Both the position numbers and the translations under genes were made by a program. 7,675 nucleotides of DNA from Bacteroidales bacterium UBA3764 (GTDB lineage Bacteria; Bacteroidota; Bacteroidia; Bacteroidales; UBA932): positions 1 through 7,675 of the forward strand of contig DFFY01000058.1 of the NCBI GenBank assembly GCA_002371115.1. The letters run 5' to 3'. Positions 1 through 6,016 of this stretch are shown in pieces. Below the pieces are notes generated by a model. The model saw only the letters and a list, made by a program, of their open reading frames with translations. It made no database searches and had not been told where the DNA came from. The number at the start of each line of letters is the position of its first letter. The stretch's first letter is position 1.

Positions 1-251
1 TTGATGTCTTCCTTGATGGAATCCACATATTCGGTGTCTTCCTTGGTGGGGTTGGTGTCGTCATAGCGGAGATTGGTCTTTCCGCCGTATTTCTGCGCCA
101 GGCCGAAATTCAGGCAAATGCTTTTGGCATGTCCCAGATGAAGGTAGCCGTTGGGCTCCGGAGGGAAACGGGTCATGATGCTCTCTACTTTGCCGTCGGC
201 CAAGTCTTTTTCGATGATTTCTTCCAGAAAATTCAGTTTACGCTCTTCCAT
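1..251 (-). CDS. glnS: Glutaminyl-tRNA synthetase, N-terminal part (cut by left edge)
   Basis: This is a cytoplasmic class I aminoacyl-tRNA synthetase that charges tRNA-Gln with glutamine. Only the first 83 codons are visible; the frame runs off the left edge. The protein begins MEERKLNFLEEIIEKD. It then carries the GlnS hallmark RFPPEPNGYLHLGHAKSI, which includes the class I HIGH-type signature as HLGH, followed by RYDDTNPTKED and EYVDSIKED. The PEPNGYLH context separates GlnS from most bacterial GltX enzymes. The ATG at 249-251 is chosen because it sits about 20 nt below a TAnnTTTG promoter box and gives the usual short N-terminus. It is divergent from spt across a 108-bp intergenic region. 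Identification is from remembered family motifs; the rest of the enzyme lies outside the window. Confidence 0.93.
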   Translation of the reverse strand, partial: MEERKLNFLEEIIEKDLADGKVESIMTRFPPEPNGYLHLGHAKSICLNFGLAQKYGGKTNLRYDDTNPTKEDTEYVDSIKEDI

Positions 252-270
252 ATATTGTAAAATAATCCCT

Positions 271-278
271 CAAAGGTA
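271..278 (-). promoter_or_regulatory. Bacteroidota -7 box for glnS
   Basis: On the minus strand this reads TACCTTTG, an exact match to the Bacteroidota TAnnTTTG box recognised by the primary sigma factor. It lies 19 nt before the glnS start codon, leaving a short leader. No good -33 TTTG is seen at the usual distance, so the call rests on the -7 box and its position. Confidence 0.6.
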
Positions 279-319
279 CGAAAAAATCCCTATAATCATT
301 AATATAAAATTTTTTTTTG

Positions 320-327
320 TACTTTTG
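320..327 (+). promoter_or_regulatory. Bacteroidota -7 box for spt
   Basis: The sequence TACTTTTG matches TAnnTTTG exactly. It follows an A/T-rich run (about 290-319) and lies 32 nt before the spt ATG. Together with the divergent glnS box it forms a two-way promoter region between the genes. A canonical -33 TTTG is not evident. Confidence 0.6.
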
Positions 328-359
328 CATGATTTATTGACTACTAAAACCTACAAAAT

Positions 360-1550
360 ATGGGACTTTTACACGCCAGACTGGCAAAATATGACCTTCC
401 CCAGAAGATGATGGAGAAGGGTATCTATCCCTATTTCCGCCAGATTACCAGCAAACAGGGCACCGAAGTGACCATGGACGGCAAGCAGATTCTCATGTTC
501 GGTTCCAACGCATATACCGGCCTCACCGGTGACGAGCGCGTCATCAACGCCGGCATCGAGGCCCTCAGAAAATACGGTTCCGGCTGTGCCGGTTCCCGTT
601 TTCTCAACGGGACCCTGGACCTGCACGTCCAACTGGAAAAAGAACTCGCCCAATTCATCGGGAAAGACGAGGCCCTGGTGTTCTCCACCGGTTTCACGGT
701 CAACAGCGGAGTCATCCCCCAACTTCTCACCAAGGACGACTTCATCATCTGCGATGACCGCGACCATGCCTCCATCGTGGACGGACGCCGTCTGTCCTTC
801 GCCAAGAGCATGCACTACAAGCACAACGACATGAAGGACCTGGAGCGCTGCCTGCGCCGCTGCCCCAAGAACTCCGTCAAACTCATCGTCGTGGACGGTG
901 TATTCTCCATGGAAGGAGACCTGGCCAAGCTGCCGGAGATTGTGGAGCTCAAGCACAAGTATGACAATGTGGTCATCATGGTGGATGAAGCCCACGGCCT
1001 GGGTGTCTTTGGCAAGCAGGGCCGCGGCGTCTGCGACCACTTCCACCTCACCAAGGAGATAGACCTTATCATGGGTACTTTCTCCAAGAGCCTGGCCGCC
1101 ATAGGCGGGTTCATCGCCGCAGACAGCGTCATCATCAATTACCTGCGCCACACCGCCCGTACGTACATTTTCCAGGCTTCGGATACGCCGGCCGCTACGG
1201 CCAGCGCCCTGGAAGCCCTGCACATTATCCAGAAGGAGCCGGCACGCATCACCAACCTGTGGGATGTCACCAACTACGCCCTGCGCCGCTTCAAGGAGGC
1301 CGGCTTTGAGATTGGCGACACGGAAAGCCCCATTATTCCGCTGTACGTGCGCGACCTGGAGAAAACCTTCATCGTCACCAAACGGGCCTTTGACGAGGGT
1401 GTATTCATCAATTCGGTGATTCCGCCGGCATGCGCCCCGCAGGATACGCTCATCCGCTTCTCCCTCATGGCCACGCACACCCGCGCACAGGTGGACCGCG
1501 CCGTGGACGCCCTCACCAAGGTGTTCAAGGAGGAAGGCATCATCAAATAA
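360..1550 (+). CDS. spt: Serine palmitoyltransferase (alpha-oxoamine synthase family)
   Basis: This PLP enzyme condenses L-serine with a long-chain acyl-CoA to 3-ketosphinganine, the first step of bacterial sphingolipid synthesis, in the cytoplasm. The 396-aa product is full length for the family. Visible motifs are FGSNAYTGLTGDERVI (47-62), GSGCAGSRFLNGT (73-85), DHASIVDGRR with the PLP-stacking His136, DGVFSMEGD (179-187), VDEAHG with Asp209 and His212, and GTFSKS with the Schiff-base Lys243. The sequence reads like the Bacteroides Spt protein almost throughout, including the end IPPACAPQDTLIRFSLMATHT. 8-Amino-7-oxononanoate synthase (BioF) and glycine C-acetyltransferase (Kbl) are the close relatives it could be confused with. 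The ATG at 360 is 32 nt below a good promoter box and matches the known N-terminus MGLLxxxLAKYDLPQ. It is transcribed alone and ends in a terminator shared with the converging gene. Confidence 0.9.
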   Translation: MGLLHARLAKYDLPQKMMEKGIYPYFRQITSKQGTEVTMDGKQILMFGSNAYTGLTGDERVINAGIEALRKYGSGCAGSRFLNGTLDLHVQLEKELAQFIGKDEALVFSTGFTVNSGVIPQLLTKDDFIICDDRDHASIVDGRRLSFAKSMHYKHNDMKDLERCLRRCPKNSVKLIVVDGVFSMEGDLAKLPEIVELKHKYDNVVIMVDEAHGLGVFGKQGRGVCDHFHLTKEIDLIMGTFSKSLAAIGGFIAADSVIINYLRHTARTYIFQASDTPAATASALEALHIIQKEPARITNLWDVTNYALRRFKEAGFEIGDTESPIIPLYVRDLEKTFIVTKRAFDEGVFINSVIPPACAPQDTLIRFSLMATHTRAQVDRAVDALTKVFKEEGIIK

Positions 1551-1578
1551 AAAAACCGGGGAGCTCCCCGGTTTTTTT
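1551..1578. terminator. Bidirectional intrinsic terminator
   Basis: There is a perfect inverted repeat: five A, CCGGGG (1556-1561), loop AGCT, CCCCGG (1566-1571), then seven T (1572-1578). It works in both directions because an A run precedes it and a T run follows it. It begins directly after the spt stop codon (1548-1550), and its T run overlaps the stop codon of the converging aspartokinase-like gene (1577-1579). Confidence 0.93.
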
Positions 1579-2833
1579 ATTGCAGCAGGCCGGCCGCCTT
1601 GTCCACATCCTGGGCGGCAACCACCACGGAAATACTCAGCTCTTCCCCGCCCTGGGCGCTGGCAATGATGTTGATGCCGGCCGCCCCCAGCGCGTCATAT
1701 ACCGCCGCGGACGTTCCGGGCAGGTTGCGCATGCGGCTGCCGAACACGGTGACGATACCCACCGCCTGGCCCAGCACCACCACGTCGTCCAGGGGAAGCA
1801 GCGGATTGTCCTTGAACAGGCCGCGGATGGCCGTGAGGGCCCGTTCCTTTTCCTCCGAGCGGATGGCGAAGCTGATGGAATACTCCGAAGATGTCTGGGC
1901 AATGAAGCGTACGTTGACACCCGCAGCGGCCAGCGCAGAGAAAATAGCGCCGGACATACCCACACGGCCCAGCAGGCCGGTACCATAGACCGTAATCAGG
2001 TCCAGGTCTTTGTCGGAGAGCACGGCGGTCTTGTGCGCGGAGCCGGTAGAAATGAGCGTGCCTTCAAAGATATCGTCCTCAATATCCTTCACCAGGATGG
2101 GGATGCCCGCATTTTTGGCAGGCCAGATGGCCGACGACGAGAACGGGGCACGTGCCGATGCGCAATAATGCGCGGCTTCGTCGTAGGTGATGGCACTCAG
2201 GCCTTCCACCCCATGGGCTTCCACGTGGAATTCGATGGTATCGGCCTTGAGAACCGCCGCGATGAGGGCGGCCATCAGGTGGGCGCCGTCCTTGCCCACA
2301 CGCACCACGTAGCCGGAAGTGAGGCGGCCGTATCCGCCGGAAATCACCAGCGGGCCCTCGCCTTTGCAACGCGCCTTGATTTGCCGCTCGGAGGCGGTCC
2401 AGTCAAAGTGCTGCTCGCCTTTACCGTCGCTGGTGCAAATCATGAGCTCCGTGCCGTCCAGCAGTTTGCCCTGCACGTGCTGGTTCACCGCCTCCGCGCA
2501 CAGACGGGCGCATTTGGCCATCACGTAATCTTCGATGGCCGTGGCAGACGTTTGCACGTACATAGCCTCCCGCAGGTAGGTGGAAACGGTGTCCACCGTA
2601 CTTTCCACCAGCTCTTTGTAAGCAGGCGTAATGGACATGGAAAGGAAATACTGCTGAATGGCCTCCAGGTCCTCCAGGGCCGATTTCTTCTCCTGGATGG
2701 TCTTGCGGATGGCTTCGCGGAACATACCCTCGATGGTGCGCTGCGGCCGGATGACGGCAATGGTGCCAGGGCCGATCAAGCCTGCAATCTTCCCGATGGA
2801 ATGCTGTTTAAGGACAAATGCTTTTACTATCAT
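1577..2833 (-). CDS. Aspartokinase-like protein with two ACT domains, probably catalytically inactive
   Basis: The 418-aa protein has the layout of a monofunctional aspartate kinase, which phosphorylates aspartate at the entry to lysine, threonine and methionine synthesis. An amino acid kinase fold spans about 1-265 and ACT domains about 277-345 and 351-418. Similarity is clear in FDWTASERQIKA (143-154), ITYDEA (215-220), AIWPAKNAGIPILVKDI (235-251), EGTLIS (257-262) and the first ACT domain, GVNVRFIAQTSSEYSISFAI (305-324). The active-site signatures are missing. The N-terminal KFGGTS is replaced by KAFVLKQ, the GRGGSD region reads GKDGAH (180-185), TDVDG reads VEAHG (204-208), and the FGA-LHP region reads CASARAPFS. 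I infer a pseudokinase, perhaps an amino-acid sensor or a partner of another aspartokinase. It would probably be auto-annotated as aspartate kinase (lysC). The ATG at 2833 follows a long dyad in the leader. It converges on spt. Confidence 0.8.
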   Translation of the reverse strand: MIVKAFVLKQHSIGKIAGLIGPGTIAVIRPQRTIEGMFREAIRKTIQEKKSALEDLEAIQQYFLSMSITPAYKELVESTVDTVSTYLREAMYVQTSATAIEDYVMAKCARLCAEAVNQHVQGKLLDGTELMICTSDGKGEQHFDWTASERQIKARCKGEGPLVISGGYGRLTSGYVVRVGKDGAHLMAALIAAVLKADTIEFHVEAHGVEGLSAITYDEAAHYCASARAPFSSSAIWPAKNAGIPILVKDIEDDIFEGTLISTGSAHKTAVLSDKDLDLITVYGTGLLGRVGMSGAIFSALAAAGVNVRFIAQTSSEYSISFAIRSEEKERALTAIRGLFKDNPLLPLDDVVVLGQAVGIVTVFGSRMRNLPGTSAAVYDALGAAGINIIASAQGGEELSISVVVAAQDVDKAAGLLQ

Positions 2834-2835
2834 CT

Positions 2836-2886
2836 CTGAAAAAATAACATCTTGTACTTGGTCCCGCTAAGATACTATTTTTTCAG
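2836..2886 (-). promoter_or_regulatory. Dyad symmetry next to the start codon of the aspartokinase-like gene
   Basis: CTGAAAAAATA (2836-2846) and TATTTTTTCAG (2876-2886) form a perfect 11-bp inverted repeat. Inside it, after a 2-nt internal bulge on each side, ATCTT (2849-2853) pairs with AAGAT (2869-2873), leaving a 15-nt loop. The base is two bases from the start codon at 2833. As RNA it would hide the translation start. As DNA it could be an operator, because a near-consensus -7 box (TATCTTTC on the minus strand, 2887-2894) abuts it. The dyad is seen directly; the role is inferred. Confidence 0.5.
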
Positions 2887-2993
2887 GAAAGATACAAAAG
2901 GATTATTTGTGCGTCATTAAATTATTTAAGGTCAAATACGCTTTCAGCATTGCCTGCACAGATTCTGGGGCAAAGCAAAAAAGAAATGTTTTG

Positions 2994-3040
2994 AGCGAGA
3001 TACGAGGCTCGAACTCGCGACCTTCGGCTTGGGAAGCCAA
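2994..3040 (-). other. 3' fragment of tRNA-Gly(CCC), candidate attachment site (island boundary)
   Basis: Read on the minus strand, this holds an anticodon stem TTGGC/GCCGA with loop TTCCCAA (anticodon CCC at 3031-3033, U33 present). It is followed by the five-base variable region AGGTC, then a T stem GCGAG/CTCGT with loop TTCGAGC, then the acceptor 3' strand ATCTCGC and a discriminator T. Beyond 3040 no D arm and no matching 5' acceptor strand (GCGAGAT) can be found, so it is not a functional tRNA gene. Such 3' halves are the usual duplicate left by integrases that target tRNA genes. With this orientation the chromosome lies to the left (aspartokinase-like gene, spt, glnS) and the inserted element to the right. 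Confidence 0.75.
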
Positions 3041-3097
3041 GATTTCGAGCGATGTAACCTCTTGATTTATAGTATTTTAATATTTATCAAAAAACCA

Positions 3098-3118
3098 TTT
3101 GCAAGTTTTTTGCAAGTT
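3098..3118. repeat. Tandem direct repeat near the island boundary
   Basis: TTTGCAAGTT occurs at 3098-3107 and again at 3109-3118, an 11-bp period of about one helical turn. It is 58 bp inside the presumed element from the tRNA fragment and overlaps the stop codon of the neighbouring gene. The spacing and place suit paired binding sites for an integrase or excision factor, but this is inference; the repeat could be chance in an A/T-rich stretch. Confidence 0.35.
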
Positions 3119-3803
3119 ACCCGAGAAGGTTCGCAATAATGAAATCCAGCAGTTTCTCCTGCTCGACAATATCTTCAATGGGGATACTCTCGGTGATGGG
3201 AGACTGTTCGGCCATTCTGACAATGCTGACGAAGACCTGTTCGGAGTCCGGTTCATCGTCGTGCCAGATAGACTTAACATATCCGGTATGGATACGAGGA
3301 GTTTGGCAGGCAAGGGCTGAATTGAACGAAACCTTCTCGCTGGAGGATGAAAGCTCTCGATAGAGGGTGAGGCTGTCCGGCGCTTTCCCTTTGCTGGCCG
3401 TGACCTCGTGGATTTCTATGGCAGTTCCGTCTTCTACAAGTGAACAGATGAACCACTGTATCTGACTCCTGCCTTCTTCTTTTGTCCATTCACCGGAACC
3501 CACGCGGGCCTTGAGCGCACGGGCATAGTCATAGTTTACGCGTTCATCGTTTTCTTCCACGGGGCCGGACAGGCCTAGCACTTCCTTTAGCCATTTTTCC
3601 TTCTCCTCTGAATACGGAGCGCAGAGACTGTAAGTATGGGCGTCAAATCCGAACCCTCCCGAGCGCAACATCGATGTCACTTCTGGTGACGAAGTGGGTA
3701 CGTTATGAACTTGAAGCATATTGTCAACGATAATATAGCAGGGGGCCGACAGGTCTATCGGGTCTGATGCGGGGATGAGAGATGGGTCAAATTGTCTTGG
3801 CAT
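3117..3803 (-). CDS. Hypothetical protein at the island edge
   Basis: I do not recognise this family. The likely product is 228 aa starting MPRQFDPSLIPASD at the ATG 3801-3803. The frame stays open upstream as far as a TTG codon at 3863, but that start is less likely. No signal peptide or membrane segment is visible. Features that can be seen are an N-terminal stretch with hydrophobic strands (PCYIIVDNML), a Gly-rich segment RSGGFGFDAHTYSL, a charged helical part (EEKEKWLKEVLGL), a segment QIQWFICSLVEDGTAIEIHEV, and an acidic C-terminus with HDDEPDSEQVFVSIVRMAEQ. The composition suggests a soluble cytoplasmic protein. It is the first gene inside the presumed element and is divergent from the lytic transglycosylase. 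A role in integration or mobilisation cannot be claimed from the sequence. Confidence 0.7.
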   Translation of the reverse strand: MPRQFDPSLIPASDPIDLSAPCYIIVDNMLQVHNVPTSSPEVTSMLRSGGFGFDAHTYSLCAPYSEEKEKWLKEVLGLSGPVEENDERVNYDYARALKARVGSGEWTKEEGRSQIQWFICSLVEDGTAIEIHEVTASKGKAPDSLTLYRELSSSSEKVSFNSALACQTPRIHTGYVKSIWHDDEPDSEQVFVSIVRMAEQSPITESIPIEDIVEQEKLLDFIIANLLG

Positions 3804-3985
3804 AATCGTTCTGGTTGAGGTGTAACATTCCACTAAACTACAGAATCTTTGTGGGAAAATCAAACCTTTTAAACGGAAAATCAGCTAGCCCAGAATGGCA
3901 TTTATCGCACAAGACTATATTGTTTATTTATGCAAGAATTACAGCCTATATATGCCATCTATACGTTATATTGTGTAAAATTTTT

Positions 3986-3993
3986 TATCTTTG
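3986..3993 (+). promoter_or_regulatory. Bacteroidota -7 box at the start of the transglycosylase gene
   Basis: TATCTTTG is an exact TAnnTTTG box. It ends only 4 nt before the first ATG (3998), so a transcript started from it would have almost no leader. No clear -33 TTTG is seen, though TTGTG at 3971 is near. Confidence 0.5.
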
Positions 3994-3997
3994 TACT

Positions 3998-4867
3998 ATG
4001 ATGAATTTAACAGATTTTCGTCGAGGCCTCTTGGCTATGTTTGTTGTCGTATGTGTCCCGCTTTGCTGCCATGCCCAGCGAAACGGTGAGATTGAACGGC
4101 TGCGAATGGAAAACATATACCTCAAGCAAAAGAATGATTCATTAAGACGGGCCCTTAATGAGTTTGAAAGAGACCATGTCTTCGACCTTTGGGATTCCCT
4201 AACCGGGATAGGCGATGAAAAGGAGGACGACAGCGATGTTTATTCCGGCTTTGGTATGAGCACCGGCGCCAAGGACATGGCCTTTCAGAAGGAGGTCATG
4301 TCAACCATCCCTTTCCTTTCACTGAGCTATGATGAAATGTTTCGCGCATACATCGATCAATACACCATTGGCCGCCGACAGATCATGCCGGGTATCCTTC
4401 GGCGTTATTATTCCCACCTTCCACTCTTCCAGGAGACCTTCCGTCGATATGGGGTGCCGGAGCAGTTGGCTGCATTATGTATTGTTGAGTCTGCGGTCAG
4501 CAGGAAGGCGCTATCTCCAGCCGGCGCATACGGAATGTGGCAGCTCATGCCGGAGACGGCTCGCCAGTATGGCCTGCGGGTTGATGGCGACATGGACGAA
4601 CGAGGCGACGTCAGGAAATCCACGGACGCTGCGGCAAGGGTTCTTCGGGACTTGAAGAGAAGCCTGGGCTCGTGGGACCTTGCTGTCCTGGCTTACAACT
4701 GCGGTTCTGGAAACGTCCGGAAGGCTATTGTCAAGAGCGGAGGCGCAAAGGACGTATGGGATATCTACGACCTGCTTCCTAGGGAGACGAGGGCTTATTT
4801 ACCGTCTTTTGTAGCAGCTAATTACTGTGTCTTTTTTTCAGATATTTTATTCCCCAAGAATCCGTAA
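3998..4867 (+). CDS. Secreted lytic transglycosylase, SLT domain (MltD-like)
   Basis: The product is predicted to cleave peptidoglycan between MurNAc and GlcNAc with formation of 1,6-anhydroMurNAc, in the periplasm. From the ATG at 3998 it is 289 aa. Residues 1-27 form a signal peptide (charged start, hydrophobic LLAMFVVVCVPLCC, cleavage after HAQ); no clear lipobox is seen. Residues 30-58 look like a short coiled coil (EIERLRMENIYLKQKNDSLRR is cut here to EIERLRMENIYLKQ as its start). An acidic linker follows, then the SLT/GH23 domain at about 145-280 with YGVPEQLAALCIVESA (catalytic Glu164), AGAYGMWQLMPETARQYG (175-192) and LAYNCGSGNV (231-240). Unlike typical MltD it has no LysM repeats. 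It lies 12 bp before the SprT-like gene and is probably co-transcribed with it. In an integrative element such an enzyme could open the wall for a conjugation machine, but no other transfer gene is visible. Confidence 0.85.
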   Translation: MMNLTDFRRGLLAMFVVVCVPLCCHAQRNGEIERLRMENIYLKQKNDSLRRALNEFERDHVFDLWDSLTGIGDEKEDDSDVYSGFGMSTGAKDMAFQKEVMSTIPFLSLSYDEMFRAYIDQYTIGRRQIMPGILRRYYSHLPLFQETFRRYGVPEQLAALCIVESAVSRKALSPAGAYGMWQLMPETARQYGLRVDGDMDERGDVRKSTDAAARVLRDLKRSLGSWDLAVLAYNCGSGNVRKAIVKSGGAKDVWDIYDLLPRETRAYLPSFVAANYCVFFSDILFPKNP

Positions 4868-4879
4868 AACACCTGATAT

Positions 4880-5563
4880 ATGCCAGCAATAATGCCTTTC
4901 GGACAATACAAGGGATGGAGACTGGAGGACGTCCCCATCAATTACCTTTTATGGCTCAACGAAGACGGGAATGTTTTCGGTTCCCTCAAATGGTCCATTG
5001 AAGCGGAGTTGGAGCTGCGGTTCAAGAAACGCGACGAGGCTGGCAATGCTAAGCTCACGGCGGAAGACCGCAAGCGCCTTATTGTGCTTGATACGAACGA
5101 TATCGGCCAGTGGTGGGACTATTATTCCAAGGTCTTTGAGAATGTCTTCTACGGGGTGCGTCTGACGCGTCCGGAGTTGACGGTTCAGCCTTCCAGACGG
5201 TTCATGGGATATTGGGTCCCGTCAACCATGCTGCTCAACATTAACAATCATTACATTCTCCCTCAATCCAGGTTTGAAAACATCCTCATTCATGAGATGT
5301 GTCATCAATACATAACCGAGATGAATATCATCGACACATCTCCGCACGGACGAAGATGGCGCAACATTGCAGCGTCCATGAGCTCTGCTACGTCAAATCT
5401 GATTGACATTTGTGACAATGAGATCTATGCGGTCAATAATTACTTCCGTCCCGGGACCCTGGTGATTCTTCCGGAACAGCAAAGCGGAAAGAAGGCTCCT
5501 GTTTCTGCGGAAAGCGCCGAAAGGAGCTATGACGGCTTCATCGAAGAGTTATCGAATGCCTGA
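4880..5563 (+). CDS. SprT-like zinc metalloprotease with N-terminal MPFGxYKG domain
   Basis: The 227-aa protein combines two parts. Residues 5-27 (MPFGQYKGWRLEDV, then NYLLWL) match the small domain known as DUF3820, also found at the C-terminus of ExoX-like exonucleases. Residues about 75-190 look like a SprT-like zinc protease domain: HEMCH (138-142) is the HExxH zinc site with catalytic Glu139, and SPHGRRWRNI (154-163) supplies the third ligand, His156, in the HGxxW context typical of SprT and Spartan. Relatives cut proteins cross-linked to DNA. The C-terminal tail (195-227) is polar and looks disordered. Start choice lies between ATG 4880 and ATG 4892 (MPFG); neither has a strong ribosome site. 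It follows the transglycosylase by 12 bp, suggesting one transcript. The biological substrate cannot be told from the sequence. Confidence 0.82.
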   Translation: MPAIMPFGQYKGWRLEDVPINYLLWLNEDGNVFGSLKWSIEAELELRFKKRDEAGNAKLTAEDRKRLIVLDTNDIGQWWDYYSKVFENVFYGVRLTRPELTVQPSRRFMGYWVPSTMLLNINNHYILPQSRFENILIHEMCHQYITEMNIIDTSPHGRRWRNIAASMSSATSNLIDICDNEIYAVNNYFRPGTLVILPEQQSGKKAPVSAESAERSYDGFIEELSNA

Positions 5564-5620
5564 TAGACGCATCATCAAAACACCACCCAAAATTTTGCAG
5601 TGTGGAGTCTAAATACAATA

Positions 5621-5658
5621 AGGAGAGGAATGGTCGTTTCCAACCAAACCCCTCCTTT
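5621..5658 (+). terminator. Imperfect hairpin after the SprT-like gene, possible terminator
   Basis: AGGAGAGG (5621-5628) pairs with CCCCTCCT (5649-5656) at seven of eight positions. After an A-A bulge on each side, TGGT (5631-5634) pairs with ACCA (5643-5646) around an 8-nt loop. Only a short T run follows, so termination would be weak. It is the most stable fold I see between 5564 and 5731, a stretch that otherwise holds no convincing gene. A possible 26-codon frame at 5630-5710 overlaps it. Confidence 0.35.
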
Positions 5659-5731
5659 CAGAGACAATGTCAATTACGATATTCTCAACCTAAAATTGCG
5701 GATAGCCTAATTAAGACACTAGGCCGCCTAC

Positions 5732-6016
5732 TCAGGAATAACCTAGAACTGGCCGGACCGACTGACCGAAGTAACGGTCGTCGTAGCTCATGCAGTAGTC
5801 GTCTTCGTCGTTGAAATAGAGGTTCCAGGCGTTGTTCGGGTCGTCCGAGTTCACCGAGCGGGACCAATAGTTGCCGTTGTTCCCAGCGTCGTTCAGGTCC
5901 GTGTCGTAGCAGACGCCTGCAGCCGGGAGGAAGAGCGAGGCCGAGGAGAAAGAGCAACCCCAATTGACGGCAGTCTTCAGATGACCCGGGGTGAGGGCCT
6001 TTCGGCGATCGCCCAC
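5732..6016 (-). pseudogene. Orphan C-terminal FISUMP-type cassette (truncated DGR target)
   Basis: The frame ends with a recognisable C-terminus of a FISUMP-type variable protein (SSASLFLPAAGVCYDT, then NYWSRSV, NNAWNLYF, SVRPVLGYS) but has no protein body. It is open from 6082 down to the stop at 5732; the only usable starts are alternative codons such as GTG at 6016. The roughly 40 residues before the cassette (VGDRRKALTPGHLKTAVNWG) match nothing I know. The tripeptide NWG recalls the WGGSWRMP region of the intact paralogue, so an internal deletion is possible. It lacks a signal peptide. The homology to the gene at 6905-7675 starts abruptly at 5955. It probably represents a broken or silent target copy; a decayed template is less likely because some of its bases are clearly already substituted. 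Confidence 0.6.
5751..5955 (-). repeat. DGR variable-region copy 1 (orphan)
   Basis: This aligns without gaps to 6927-7131 (constant offset 1176) and is identical at 182 of 205 positions. The 41 bp at 5915-5955 are identical in both copies and poor in adenine on the coding strand. In the rest, 20 of the 23 differences have A on the coding strand in one copy or the other. Changes cluster at first and second positions of codons of the AAC, GAC or GGC type. Shared GC-rich GTCCGGCC near the 3' end is a candidate IMH (initiation of mutagenic homing) segment. Confidence 0.8.

Noticed and set aside
369..1478. 369-codon open frame on the minus strand across spt
   Set aside because: It is a shadow of spt, with no recognisable motifs and low-complexity composition.
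360..1550. BioF or Kbl as the identity of the PLP enzyme
   Set aside because: These are close relatives, but the sequence follows Bacteroides serine palmitoyltransferase almost residue by residue, including the N- and C-terminal regions, and no biotin or threonine catabolism gene is adjacent.
1430..2839. 469-codon open frame on the plus strand
   Set aside because: It lies antisense to the aspartokinase-like gene and shows no family resemblance. It stays open because of high GC content and codon bias on the other strand.
2994..3070. Complete tRNA gene on the minus strand
   Set aside because: The anticodon, variable, T and acceptor 3' parts are present, but no D arm and no pairing 5' acceptor strand follow beyond 3040.
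3815..3997. N-terminal extension of the transglycosylase from the upstream ATG at 3815
   Set aside because: The extension would contain the promoter box and place the signal peptide 61 residues inside the protein.
5751..5955. Left cassette as the DGR template repeat
   Set aside because: A template should hold A wherever copy 2 is changed. At 9 of the 23 differences copy 1 does not have A on the coding strand (for example TTC against CAC and TGC against TAC), so it has itself been mutated or has drifted.
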